A stretch of 64,000 bases of DNA from Deltaproteobacteria bacterium (GTDB lineage: Bacteria > Desulfobacterota > Binatia > HRBIN30 > JACQVA1), in NCBI GenBank assembly GCA_016178705.1, contig JACOST010000024.1, forward strand, positions 94,834-158,833, in the 5' to 3' direction. The translations under genes were made by a program, and so were the position numbers. Of this stretch, positions 19,027 to 27,470 are shown one piece after another. A model generated the notes under the pieces. The model saw only the letters and a list, made by a program, of their open reading frames with translations. It searched no databases and was not told the DNA's origin. Position 1 is the first letter of the stretch; each line of letters begins with the position of its first letter.

Positions 19027-21410
19027 GGTTGAGCGAGTCGGATACGCGAGCCAAGCTGATCGATCCCGGGCTGCACGGGCGCGGGTGGACCGAGGATCTC
19101 ATTCGCCGCGAGGAAACGGCCGGCGCCATCCAGATCATCGACGGGAAGCCGCGCAAGCAGGCGAAGGGTCGGGTCGACTACGTCTTACGGATCAAGGTCA
19201 ACTCGGAGACGCAGCCCGTCGCCGTGGCACTCATCGAGGCGAAGAAAGAGGGCCTGCCGCCTACCCACGGCCTGGAGCAGGCGAAGTTGTACGCGAGCGC
19301 GAAGCGGATGAACGTGCCGTTCGTGTTCTCCAGCAACGGGCACTTGTTCGTTGAGTACGACCGCTTCACCGGACTCACGACCGATCCGCGGCCCTTGGCC
19401 GCGTTTCCGAGCCCCGCAGATCTCCGCACTCGGTACGAAGGGGCGATGGGCTTCTCGTTGGCGGACTCTGCCGCACAGCCGTTGCTGATGCGTTACGCCG
19501 GTGGCGAGGCCACGCGGCGGTACTATCAGGACGCTGCGATCCGAGCGGCGCTGGAGAAGATCGCGCGCTGCGAACGGAGCGGGCAATCGAAGCACGTACT
19601 GCTGTCGCTGGCGACCGGTTCCGGCAAGACCTTCATCGCGGTCAATTTGCTGAAACGGATCGCCGATGCCGGCCAGTTGCGCCGGGCGCTCTTTGTCTGC
19701 GACCGCGACGAGCTACGCAGCCAAGCGCTCGGTGCCTTTCAGAACGTGTTCGGTGCCGACGCCGCGGAGGTGTTCAAAGAGTCCGACGGATCGAATCACG
19801 CGCGCAACGCGCGGGTTCACATTGCCACCTATCAAACGCTCGATGTCGACAACGAGGGCGGTACGGCCAACTTCCTGTCGACGTTCTATCCCGAGAACTA
19901 CTTCAGCCACATCGTCATCGACGAGTGTCACCGGTCCGCGTGGGGCAGGTGGTCGGAAGTTCTCACCCGTAACCCGGATGCGGTGCAGGTCGGGCTGACC
20001 GCGACGCCGCGACAGCTCCAACCCGGCATCCGCACTCGCGAGTACAACGCTGACGCAGAGATCCAAGCCGACAACATTCGCCACTTCGGTGCAGCGGTGT
20101 ACGAATACGACATGAGCCAGGGTATCGAGGACGGGTACCTCGCGGCCTGCGAGCTGGTCCGTCGCGACATTTTCCTCGACAAGCAGGATCAGACAGAGCG
20201 TCTGACCGGCATCAAGCGGGAAGACCTGAAGGGTAAGAAGCTCACCAAGGCGACAACCGGTGAAGACGTCAGCGAGGGCGAGACGCGGGCGCACTACGTC
20301 GCCGAGAGCTTCGAGGACGATCTGGTATTGCCGGATCGGGTCAAGGCGATGGCGGCCGATCTGTTTGCGCATCTGCTCGACACCGGCGGACCGGAGCAAA
20401 AGACGATCATCTTCTGTGCCCGCGATCATCATGCCGACGCGGTAGCAGTGGCGCTCAACAATCTGTACTCGCGCCGGTGCACGGAGAACGGGAAGCCGCG
20501 ACTGGAACCGTACGCGTTCAAATGCACCGCGAGTGTCTCCGGGAGCGAGTATCTCGCCGACCTACGCGGCGCGCCGCGGTCGCACTTCATCGCCACGACC
20601 GTCGACCTCCTCACCACCGGCGTCGATGTTCCGGTGGTGCGCAACATCGTCTTCTTCAAGTACGTGCGCTCGCCGATTGCGTTCTATCAAATGGTCGGGC
20701 GCGGCACGCGGCTCGATCCGCCCACCGGCAAGCTGATGTTTCGGGTGTACGACTACACCAACGCCACGCGCCTGTTCGGAAAGGGCTTCGTCACCAAGCC
20801 GTCGCCGCCGCGCGAGCGCAAGGAGCCGGGTCCAGAGCCTCCTCCGCCGATCCAAGTTGAAGGATTCGATGTACAGATCAGCGATGCCGGCCGTTACATC
20901 GTGACGACGGTCGACGGCCATGCGATGCCGGTGACCGTTGAAGAGTACAAGGAGCGATTGGCGGCGAAGCTAGTCGAGGAGGCGCCGTCGCTCGATGCGT
21001 TCCGGGCGCGCTGGATCGTGCCGCACGAACGGCGCGAGCTGCTTCAGCATCTACCTGACGGCGCGCGCTCGGCAGCGCTGGTGCAGCAGCTCGAAGAAAT
21101 GACCGAGTATGATCTGTACGACGTGCTCGCTGAGCTCGGATACGGCTTGAATCCGCGCACCCGCTCCGATCGCGCCGACGCCTTCGCGTACAAGCACGCC
21201 GGCTGGCTCTCCGCCTTGCCGCCAGAGGCGGCGGCTACGCTCAATGCGCTGGCCTCGCAGTTCGCACGCGCGGGTACCGAAGGGCTGGAGAACCCGGAGG
21301 TCTTCCAAACCCCAGAGGTGGTGCGCGCTGGCGGGCTTGCTGCATTGAGAACGATTGGTAAGCCAGCCGAGGTATTGCACGAGACAAAGGAACGGATGTT
21401 CGCTGCATGA
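19023..21410 (+). CDS. hsdR: Type I restriction enzyme R subunit (EcoEI-like)
   Basis: HsdR is the motor and nuclease subunit of a type I restriction complex. The N-terminal nuclease domain has a PD-(D/E)xK-like core 'GRVDYVLRI' followed by 'VALIEAKKEG' (about residues 55-80). Walker A is 'ATGSGKTFIAV' (near 197), the DEAH-type box is 'VIDECHRSAWG' (near 298), and helicase motif VI lies in 'FYQMVGRGTRLDPPTGK'. The C-terminus matches the EcoEI R C-terminal region. 795 residues is normal for the EcoEI branch. The GTG start overlaps the preceding fragment's stop, and the end overlaps hsdS in an ATGA. Confidence 0.95.
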   Translation: MRLSESDTRAKLIDPGLHGRGWTEDLIRREETAGAIQIIDGKPRKQAKGRVDYVLRIKVNSETQPVAVALIEAKKEGLPPTHGLEQAKLYASAKRMNVPFVFSSNGHLFVEYDRFTGLTTDPRPLAAFPSPADLRTRYEGAMGFSLADSAAQPLLMRYAGGEATRRYYQDAAIRAALEKIARCERSGQSKHVLLSLATGSGKTFIAVNLLKRIADAGQLRRALFVCDRDELRSQALGAFQNVFGADAAEVFKESDGSNHARNARVHIATYQTLDVDNEGGTANFLSTFYPENYFSHIVIDECHRSAWGRWSEVLTRNPDAVQVGLTATPRQLQPGIRTREYNADAEIQADNIRHFGAAVYEYDMSQGIEDGYLAACELVRRDIFLDKQDQTERLTGIKREDLKGKKLTKATTGEDVSEGETRAHYVAESFEDDLVLPDRVKAMAADLFAHLLDTGGPEQKTIIFCARDHHADAVAVALNNLYSRRCTENGKPRLEPYAFKCTASVSGSEYLADLRGAPRSHFIATTVDLLTTGVDVPVVRNIVFFKYVRSPIAFYQMVGRGTRLDPPTGKLMFRVYDYTNATRLFGKGFVTKPSPPRERKEPGPEPPPPIQVEGFDVQISDAGRYIVTTVDGHAMPVTVEEYKERLAAKLVEEAPSLDAFRARWIVPHERRELLQHLPDGARSAALVQQLEEMTEYDLYDVLAELGYGLNPRTRSDRADAFAYKHAGWLSALPPEAAATLNALASQFARAGTEGLENPEVFQTPEVVRAGGLAALRTIGKPAEVLHETKERMFAA

Positions 21411-22690
21411 CCGATCGCGCCGCAATCAACTCGAAGCTAAGCAGCGGTGCGTCGTCGCAAGGCGCGGACGTAGCCACAGCCGCAATGCAATCGGTGCGAG
21501 GGGGCTGGACACGCGTCCCCTTCGGCGATGTGTCTGAAATCGTTGCTCCCCAGGTTGATCCAACGGACCCTCGGTTCGCAGATCTCCCGCACGTGAGCGG
21601 TGAGAACATCGAGTCCGGAACGTGCCGCCTCACCCGCGTAAAGACGGCAGCAGAAGACCGCATGATCAGCGGGAAGTATCTTTTCGAGCCGGGCGATGTT
21701 CTCTATTCGAAGCTACGTCCCTACCTTCGCAAAGTAGCCGTGCCTGACTTCCGCGGCGTCTGCAGCGCAGACATGTATCCTCTACGCGTCCGGCGAGAAT
21801 TCCTCGATCCACATTTTGCCGCCTGGATGTTGGTTTCGGAGGAATTTACAAAGTACGCCATCGAAGAGTCGACGAGGGCGCGCATGCCGAAACTGAATAG
21901 AGACCAGCTCTTCGCGTGGAAGGCACCGCTCCCGCCTCTCCCAGAGCAGAGACGCATCGCGACGATTCTGGGGCAGCAGATCGAGGCCCTCGATCGGGCG
22001 CTTGCGGCAGCAAAGGCTCAGATGAGTGCGGTCGACGCCTTGCCCGCGGCGTACCTACGCGCGGTCTTCCACAGCTCACTGGCAAAGGCTTGGCCGACGA
22101 GAGGGATAGGAGAAGTCGCCAAAGTGCAATCTGGATTCGCATTCAAGAGCGAGTGGTTCGCGGCAAACGGCATCCGCCTACTTCGGAATGCGAACGTTTT
22201 TCAGGGATATGTAGCTTGGGACGATGAGGTCCGGCTGCCGATCGAGCGGCGTGGCGAATTCAGAGAGCACGAGCTATCCGTCGGCGACATCGTTCTTTCG
22301 CTCGACCGCCCTGTCGTCTCTAATGGCCTAAAGGTCGCTCGCTTGACTGCCGCAGATGTTCCAGCGCTGCTCCTTCAACGAGTGGGACGCTTCCGCCTTA
22401 GTGGTTCCGCGGATCCAGATTACGTGTACGCTTTTCTCAATTCCAAAACTTTCATCGCTGCAATAACCCAACATGACTACAGCCTCGCGGTCCCGCATGT
22501 GTCGCCAAAGCAAGTTGAGGCGGTCGCGATTCCTCTGCCGCCGCTTCCTGAGCAGCGGCGCATATCGGCAATCCTGCGCGACCAGATGGCGGGAGTGGAG
22601 AGATCGCGGAAGGCGCTCCGGGAACAGCTCGACGCCATCAACGCTCTCCCGGCCGCGCTCTTGCGGCGCGCATTCAGCGGAGAGCTCTGA
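21407..22690 (+). CDS. hsdS: Type I restriction specificity subunit S
   Basis: HsdS recognises the bipartite DNA target. Two target-recognition domains (about residues 28-180 and 225-385) are each followed by a repeated helical spacer. The repeats begin 'PLPPLPEQRRIATIL' and 'PLPPLPEQRRISAIL' and end 'SAVDALPAAYLRAVF' and 'DAINALPAALLRRAFSGEL'. Both domains look intact, so the specificity is probably functional. The ATG at 21407 overlaps the hsdR stop. The first 27 residues are not conserved, so ATG at 21485 is possible. The stop shares one base with the next gene's start. Confidence 0.93.
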   Translation: MTDRAAINSKLSSGASSQGADVATAAMQSVRGGWTRVPFGDVSEIVAPQVDPTDPRFADLPHVSGENIESGTCRLTRVKTAAEDRMISGKYLFEPGDVLYSKLRPYLRKVAVPDFRGVCSADMYPLRVRREFLDPHFAAWMLVSEEFTKYAIEESTRARMPKLNRDQLFAWKAPLPPLPEQRRIATILGQQIEALDRALAAAKAQMSAVDALPAAYLRAVFHSSLAKAWPTRGIGEVAKVQSGFAFKSEWFAANGIRLLRNANVFQGYVAWDDEVRLPIERRGEFREHELSVGDIVLSLDRPVVSNGLKVARLTAADVPALLLQRVGRFRLSGSADPDYVYAFLNSKTFIAAITQHDYSLAVPHVSPKQVEAVAIPLPPLPEQRRISAILRDQMAGVERSRKALREQLDAINALPAALLRRAFSGEL

Positions 22691-23016
22691 TGAACCGGTT
22701 CCCGTGCCCGTACCTGCACGGTGACGTGGATCTCACCGACGAACGTGAACGGCACATTGCGGCCCACCATCCGGATATCGTGCCGGAGCACAGCCACCGC
22801 ATCGCGGAAACGCTTGCCGACCCTGACGAGGTGCGCGCAGACTCGGACTATCCGAACACCCGCCTCTTCCTGCGCTGGTACGATGATCTGCGAGCGGGTA
22901 AGTATGTGACTGTGGCCGTGGTGTCGGATCAACCGTCCGGCACGCGACATTGGATTGTGACGGCTTTCGTAGCGCGCAAGCCGCCGAGAGGAGACATCGA
23001 ATGGAAACGCCCCTGA
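22690..23016 (+). CDS. Small protein resembling BECR-fold (RelE/EndoU-like) nuclease toxins
   Basis: 108 residues with 'LTDERERHIAAHHPDIVPEH', 'ADPDEVRADSDYP', 'LFLRWYDDLRAGKYVTVAVV' and a C-terminal 'HWIVTAFVARKPPRGDIEWK'. This pattern (ERHI..HP.., DP..V, a R-Y core strand, then (V/L)TA(F/Y)..R) is that of small BECR-superfamily nucleases often paired with DUF2283 partners. Candidate catalytic residues are the His pair near 25 and the late Arg/Lys. The start shares one base with the hsdS stop (TGATG) and the end overlaps the DUF2283 gene by 16 bp. A toxin role is inferred, not shown. Confidence 0.6.
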   Translation: MNRFPCPYLHGDVDLTDERERHIAAHHPDIVPEHSHRIAETLADPDEVRADSDYPNTRLFLRWYDDLRAGKYVTVAVVSDQPSGTRHWIVTAFVARKPPRGDIEWKRP

Positions 23017-23252
23017 CGTTTGAGTACGACGAGGTGGGCGACATCTTGTACATCAACAAGGTTCCCCCGTACGCCGAGCAGGACAGCGAGCAGTTGGGGT
23101 ACAACATCGTCGCGCGCCGCAATCCACGAACCGCGGCGATCGAGAACCTGGAAGTCTTGTTCTTCACCCGTTGGTTGTTCAAGGGCGAGCAGCGGAACAT
23201 CAGCGGCCTGCGTGACCTGTTCGCCGAGCCGGGAAGTTCGGCCCACGCGTAA
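23001..23252 (+). CDS. DUF2283 protein, probable partner/antitoxin of the preceding gene
   Basis: 83 residues. 'FEYDEVGDILYINKVPPYAE', 'EQLGYNIVARRNPRTAAIEN' and 'LEVLFFTRWLF' match the DUF2283 pattern (Y...D.LYI, then a 'G..V...D..G...G.EIL' section). AGAGGAGA lies 7 nt before ATG 23001, inside the end of the previous gene, so the two are coupled. DUF2283 genes are frequently second in two-gene cassettes with small nuclease-like proteins. It is followed after one base by the putative hsdM start. Both lie inside the restriction operon. Confidence 0.75.
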   Translation: METPLTFEYDEVGDILYINKVPPYAEQDSEQLGYNIVARRNPRTAAIENLEVLFFTRWLFKGEQRNISGLRDLFAEPGSSAHA

Positions 23253-23253
23253 G

Positions 23254-24867
23254 ATGGTGCGTGCGAGCAGAGGCTCCAACAACCTTCCCAAGGTCAGAGC
23301 AATGAGAAGCGGCACCGGAAACGGCAGCGCCAAGCGCCTCGCTACGCCGCAATCCGTCAACAGCGCGGTCAAGAGCATCTGCGACGTCATGCGCCGGTCG
23401 AACTGCGCCGGTGCCATGCAGTACGTCCCGGAGCTGACGTGGGTTCTGTTCTTGCGCATCCTCGATGAGCGCGAGGCGCGGGAAGCGGACGCTGCGGAAG
23501 CGGTCGGAGCGGAGTACACCCCTTCGATCGAGCCGCCGTACCGCTGGTGCGATTGGGCCGCGCCGTATGATGAGTCATTGCGCACCGTTGGTGACGGAAG
23601 GCCTCAAGGGTGGAAACGCAAGGAGCTGCAAGACGGATCACTCGGCAGCTTCTTTTCCTTTGTGAACGGGCTGCTGCTGCCCTTCCTCAAGAAGATGCGG
23701 GAGCGGCCCAATGCCGCGGCAAAGCAGAAGATCATCAGCGCGATCATGTCGGGCGTTGAGCGGGTGCGGATCGACACCGAGCGCAACATGCTCGACATCC
23801 TCGACAAGGTGGACGCGATCAAAGACGAAACGATCGAGCCCACGCATGTGTTCCCGCTCTCGCAGGTCTACGAGGGGTTGCTCCTCAAGATGGGTGAGAA
23901 GGGGAACGACGGCGGCCAGTTCTTCACTCCACGTGAAGTCATTCGGGCCATCGTGCGCACCGTCAATCCGCAGCTCGGTCAGACGGTCTACGATCCATGC
24001 TGCGGCACCGGCGGCTTCCTCGTACAAGCGTACCAGCACATGCAGACCGCGCTCGGCGACCGCGCTACAGGCGATCAACTCGAGACGCTGAAGCACGACA
24101 CGTTCTACGGGCGCGAGAAGGACAACCTCATCTATCCCATCGCGCTGGCCAACATGGTGCTGCACGGGATCGAAGAGCCGCGTCTGTGGCACGGCAACGC
24201 CCTCACCGGCAGTGAAACCTATGGTGGTCTCTTCCAAGATGCTCCCGCGCTCTTCGACGTCGTGCTCACCAATCCCCCGTTCGGCGGCAAGGAAGGCAAA
24301 GACGCGCAGACGCGCTTCGCCTACAAGACCCGCGCGACGCAGATTCTGTTCCTGCAGCACGTGATCGATAGCCTCAAGCCCGGTGGGCGCTGCGGCATGG
24401 TGTTGGATGAAGGCGTGCTCTTTCGCACCAACGAGACCGCCTTCGTGCAGACCAAGCGCAAGCTGCTGGACGCGTGTGATCTGTGGTGCATCGTCAGCCT
24501 GCCGCAGGGTGTGTTCACGGCCGCGGGTGGGAGCAGCAAGACCGACCTGCTCTTTTTCACCAAGGGTCAACCGACCGAGCGCATCTGGTACTACGACCTG
24601 TCGGATCTGAAGGTCGGGAAGAAGACGCCGCTCACTCTGAATCGGTTCGAAGAATTCTTCCGACTGCTGCCTGAGCGCGCTGACAGCGAGCGCAGTTGGA
24701 CCGTGACGCGCAAAGAGATCGACGACAGCGGCCTCGATCTCAAAGCCGTAAACCCTCGTGCCCCGGACAATGAAGACAAGCGGACGCCGGAAGAACTGCT
24801 CGCGCTGATCGAAGCAAAAGGTCGCGAGGTCGCCGAAGCATTGGCGATACTCCGGAGTCGCGAGTGA
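23254..24867 (+). CDS. hsdM: Type I modification methyltransferase subunit M
   Basis: HsdM methylates adenine in the HsdS target. The N-terminal HsdM helical domain begins 'SVNSAVKSICDVMRRSN'. Then come 'NDGGQFFTPREVIRAIV', SAM motif I 'VYDPCCGTGGFLVQA', and catalytic motif IV 'VLTNPPFGGKEG' (N6-adenine type NPPF). About 537 residues, complete to the C-terminal helices. Start at 23254 is one base after the DUF2283 stop but has a weak ribosome site; ATG at 23302 with AAGG upstream is an alternative. The gene order R-S-(pair)-M is unusual, as M usually precedes S. Confidence 0.93.
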   Translation: MVRASRGSNNLPKVRAMRSGTGNGSAKRLATPQSVNSAVKSICDVMRRSNCAGAMQYVPELTWVLFLRILDEREAREADAAEAVGAEYTPSIEPPYRWCDWAAPYDESLRTVGDGRPQGWKRKELQDGSLGSFFSFVNGLLLPFLKKMRERPNAAAKQKIISAIMSGVERVRIDTERNMLDILDKVDAIKDETIEPTHVFPLSQVYEGLLLKMGEKGNDGGQFFTPREVIRAIVRTVNPQLGQTVYDPCCGTGGFLVQAYQHMQTALGDRATGDQLETLKHDTFYGREKDNLIYPIALANMVLHGIEEPRLWHGNALTGSETYGGLFQDAPALFDVVLTNPPFGGKEGKDAQTRFAYKTRATQILFLQHVIDSLKPGGRCGMVLDEGVLFRTNETAFVQTKRKLLDACDLWCIVSLPQGVFTAAGGSSKTDLLFFTKGQPTERIWYYDLSDLKVGKKTPLTLNRFEEFFRLLPERADSERSWTVTRKEIDDSGLDLKAVNPRAPDNEDKRTPEELLALIEAKGREVAEALAILRSRE

Positions 24868-24892
24868 TGCGGTGCCGGCGCGAGAATATAGG

Positions 24893-25300
24893 ATGCACGC
24901 AAGCATTGGCGCGAGGCGCCCCGCGCGCTTCTTCTTCTACGGAACGCTACGCGACGCCGCGCGCGTGAACGCGGTGGTCGGCCCTGCTTCGGGTTGGCGA
25001 CGAGTCGCCGCTGGTAGCATCAGCGGGCGCATGTACGACGTCGGACCGTATCCGGCGCTCCGCCCCGGGCGCACTGCCGCGGAGCGTGTGCGCGGCGTCG
25101 TGATCGAGTTCGCCAACGGCGCCGCGGCGCTGCCTCTGCTCGATGCATACGAAGAAGCCGTCGCGGCGACACTCTACGTTCGTCGCCGCTGTCGCGTGCG
25201 TCTGACTAACGGCCGGACCCTGACTGCCTGGGTGTACGTCTACAACCGCCCGGTGACCGGACTACAACGGATTGCGGGCGGAGATTGGATGCATCGCTAG
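24893..25300 (+). CDS. Gamma-glutamylcyclotransferase-like (AIG2/GGCT fold) protein
   Basis: 135 residues with the family N-terminal 'FFFYGTLRDAARV' (YGTL loop that binds the gamma-glutamyl carboxylate), 'GRMYDVGPYPALRPG', and a Glu in 'LLDAYEEAV' at the expected catalytic acid position. Members of this fold cyclise gamma-glutamyl-amines or related adducts. The true substrate is unknown here. ATG at 24893 is chosen as the first ATG before the conserved strand; it lies 25 bp after hsdM and could be co-transcribed. Confidence 0.8.
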   Translation: MHASIGARRPARFFFYGTLRDAARVNAVVGPASGWRRVAAGSISGRMYDVGPYPALRPGRTAAERVRGVVIEFANGAAALPLLDAYEEAVAATLYVRRRCRVRLTNGRTLTAWVYVYNRPVTGLQRIAGGDWMHR

Positions 25301-25341
25301 GCAGGCGGTCTCCGGTGCCCTTAGCGCTGCGAGGAGACTAC

Positions 25342-25968
25342 CTATTCACGCACGATGGCGCTGCGGACCTCGGTGGCCGAGTGGCCGCCGCTGTCGGTGA
25401 GGGCTGCGGCAATCGACAACACGCTCCCGGGTACTGCGCTCGCATTCGGCAATACGCGGATCTTCACCGTGCCACTTGGCGCCGGCAGCCCGCTCCAGAC
25501 GAGCTGCCCATCGACCCCGAGTCCCGCGTTGGGCACCGTGAGTTCCGTGGCGAGTCCCGCCGGCAACGTCACCGAGAGATCGCCGCCTCCGCTGACGTTG
25601 CGATAGCGGATGAGCAGTTGCACCGTTAGCCCACGGTGTACGGCCGTCGGAGCGACGACGGAGAGCGTGAGTTCCCGCGAGGTCGCCGCGCTGGTCTCGT
25701 TGCTCGCGACCGTGTCGCGACTGGCAGCGGCGGCCGCACCAGTGCCGTCGGTAGCCGTGGCATCGGCCGAGAGGATGGCCGGCACCGACGCTTGCGGGTC
25801 GATCCGTGTCTTCACCACCAGCAGTCCCGACGGAACGGGAAGATTCAGCCACGTGAGCGACCCCGCAACGATGCGACTGGGCGCCAATGAAGTCGAGAGA
25901 ACTGTGACACCCGCAGGCAGCGCAAGCGTCACCTCGGCTCCGACAGCCGCGCCGGTATAGCGAACGAG
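25342..25968 (-). pseudogene. 3' part of the secreted propeller/DUF11-like gene, beyond an in-frame amber codon
   Basis: This frame is in register with the gene at 25969-27285 and separated from it only by a TAG at 25969-25971. It encodes the rest of one DUF11-like beta-sandwich repeat ('LVRYTGAAVGAEVTLALPAG') and a full second one ('VQLLIRYRNVSGGGDLSVTL', ending 'SATEVRSAIVRE'). Aligning the repeats places the stop codon at a residue occupied by Leu in the other copy, so a sense codon such as TTG or TAC has become TAG. There is no ribosome site for separate translation. Confidence 0.7.
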
Positions 25969-27285
25969 CTAGGTCATCGTTCCACCCGGCACCGCTTTCC
26001 TTGGCGCGATCAGGGTCAGAAACAGTCCTGCGCGTTGACTTGCCCGCGGGCGCAACACGTCACTCGCCGCCACTTGCCGCCCGAATGCGTCGGCAAGCGT
26101 GGCACGGTTCTCAAGCGCGCTGGCGGCGGCAAGGCCGGGGTCGATCATCGCCTTGATCGTCGCCACGCCCGCGGGGCCCTTCGGCAAGGAGCCGGCGAAG
26201 AGAGTGACCGTTCGGCCGTTCACGAGTGTGGCCGCGCTCGCTGACACGCCGCGGATCGACAGGCCGGGTGGCAGCACGCTGGTGATCACCACGTTCGACG
26301 CATCACCCTTGCACGGATTCAACCACAGGAGCTGATAGAGGATTGCGCTCCCGAGCACCTCAGTGCCGGAATGGCGTATGCGGAATTGCAGCTCGCACCC
26401 GTTCATCGGGCAGGCGACCGCTTGGTAGTCGTCAAACCCCAGCACGCCGACTTCGGTCGCCATTCCCGTCAGCTTGTCGATCGCCCACAGTTTGTTCGCG
26501 TTGAGGCCCGCGCCCGCGCCGGTGGTACCATAGAGCTGCCCGAACTTGTCGAAGCTCAGCCCGCCCATATCATCGATTGGAGCCGCCGACGGATCTTGCA
26601 GCGCTCCGACCAACGTACAGGAGCCGTCCGTCTTGTCGATGCTCGCCAACTCATCAAAGGTCCCACCCGTATTGCTCACCGCGTACAACTGGCCATCGAG
26701 CGGATCGAAGGCGAGGTCCTCGATATCATCGAGGCAGCCGCTGATCGGAACGTAGTCCTGTCCAGCGCCAAAGGCCCGCGGAATACGCGCTCCGCTGGTG
26801 GGATCGATCTGAATCAGCACGTCATCCTCGATCAGCCGCCGGTGGCTGCCGTAGAGGATGCCGGTGGCTGGTTCGAAGGTGAGGCCCTTCACATCGTCGA
26901 AGGTTACGAACCCGTCGATCCCGTCGCCGATGCCGAACAAACTTGGAAGAGCGGAGAAGGCAGCGGTCGCGCGATCGAGCGTCCCGAGACCATCGGCGGC
27001 AGCAGCGTGCAGCACGTTCCCCGCCGGCGGCAACGCAATGGCTGCGATGCTGATAGCAGTATCGGTTCGGTCCTTGGTCAAGCCGATTGTAGTCTCGAGG
27101 CCGGACGTCTTGTTGACGCTCACCAACACGTGATTGGTGTTCGAGACCGCGAAGCAAACGTTCGGGTCCAGCTGCGCGTGAGCGGCGGACGAGCCAATTG
27201 CGCCCGTGGCAACTGAACTCCCCAGCACCAGGGTGATCAAAACAAGCGGACGGTGTCGGACGGGCCAGTGCATGAAATACCCCAT
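25969..27285 (-). CDS. Secreted beta-propeller protein with DUF11-like repeats, truncated by an amber codon
   Basis: Signal peptide from 'MHWPVRHRPLVLITLVLG' to 'SSAAHAQ'. The N-terminal 260 residues are WD/NHL-propeller-like: 'FEPATGILYGSHRRL', 'FDPLDGQLYAVSNTGG' and 'FDKFGQLYGTTGAG' are recurring blade strands (F(D/E)P..G.LY). A DUF11-like conserved-repeat region follows ('NVVITSVLPPGLSIRG') and the frame stops in the middle of the next repeat at 'VPGGTMT'. The coding sequence clearly continues after the stop (25342-25968). ATG 27273 has GGGG 6 nt upstream and may be the real start rather than 27285. It is divergent from the lipase gene. Function unknown; extracellular. Confidence 0.75.
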   Translation of the reverse strand: MGYFMHWPVRHRPLVLITLVLGSSVATGAIGSSAAHAQLDPNVCFAVSNTNHVLVSVNKTSGLETTIGLTKDRTDTAISIAAIALPPAGNVLHAAAADGLGTLDRATAAFSALPSLFGIGDGIDGFVTFDDVKGLTFEPATGILYGSHRRLIEDDVLIQIDPTSGARIPRAFGAGQDYVPISGCLDDIEDLAFDPLDGQLYAVSNTGGTFDELASIDKTDGSCTLVGALQDPSAAPIDDMGGLSFDKFGQLYGTTGAGAGLNANKLWAIDKLTGMATEVGVLGFDDYQAVACPMNGCELQFRIRHSGTEVLGSAILYQLLWLNPCKGDASNVVITSVLPPGLSIRGVSASAATLVNGRTVTLFAGSLPKGPAGVATIKAMIDPGLAAASALENRATLADAFGRQVAASDVLRPRASQRAGLFLTLIAPRKAVPGGTMT

Positions 27286-27405
27286 CTCCGCAGCGGACTC
27301 TTCTGTTCCTTGGTACCACGCGCTTCGCTACGCGAGCAACCATTATCCTGCGCCTTGCATTTCGACTCCGGCGCGTTTGGGCTTGTTACGGATGCCGTCG
27401 CGCGC

Positions 27406-27432
27406 TTGACTCAGCCGACCCTGAGCTATAAC
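27406..27432 (+). promoter_or_regulatory. Putative promoter of the lipase gene
   Basis: TTGACT at 27406-27411 and TATAAC at 27427-27432 are 15 bp apart, slightly short, and 38 bp before the ATG at 27471. The site lies in the 185-bp divergent spacer. Confidence 0.4.
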
Positions 27433-27470
27433 CCCGCACTCATTCTCGCGACTCACAACAAAGGATCTGC

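Noticed and set aside
23638..24906. 422-codon open frame antisense to hsdM
   Set aside because: It mirrors the hsdM codons in a high-GC gene. hsdM shows all methyltransferase motifs; the antisense product shows none.
25969..25971. Recoding of TAG as an amino acid
   Set aside because: TAG ends ordinary genes here (trpC, lipid-free PEBP gene, nirD), so a nonsense change or base error is simpler.
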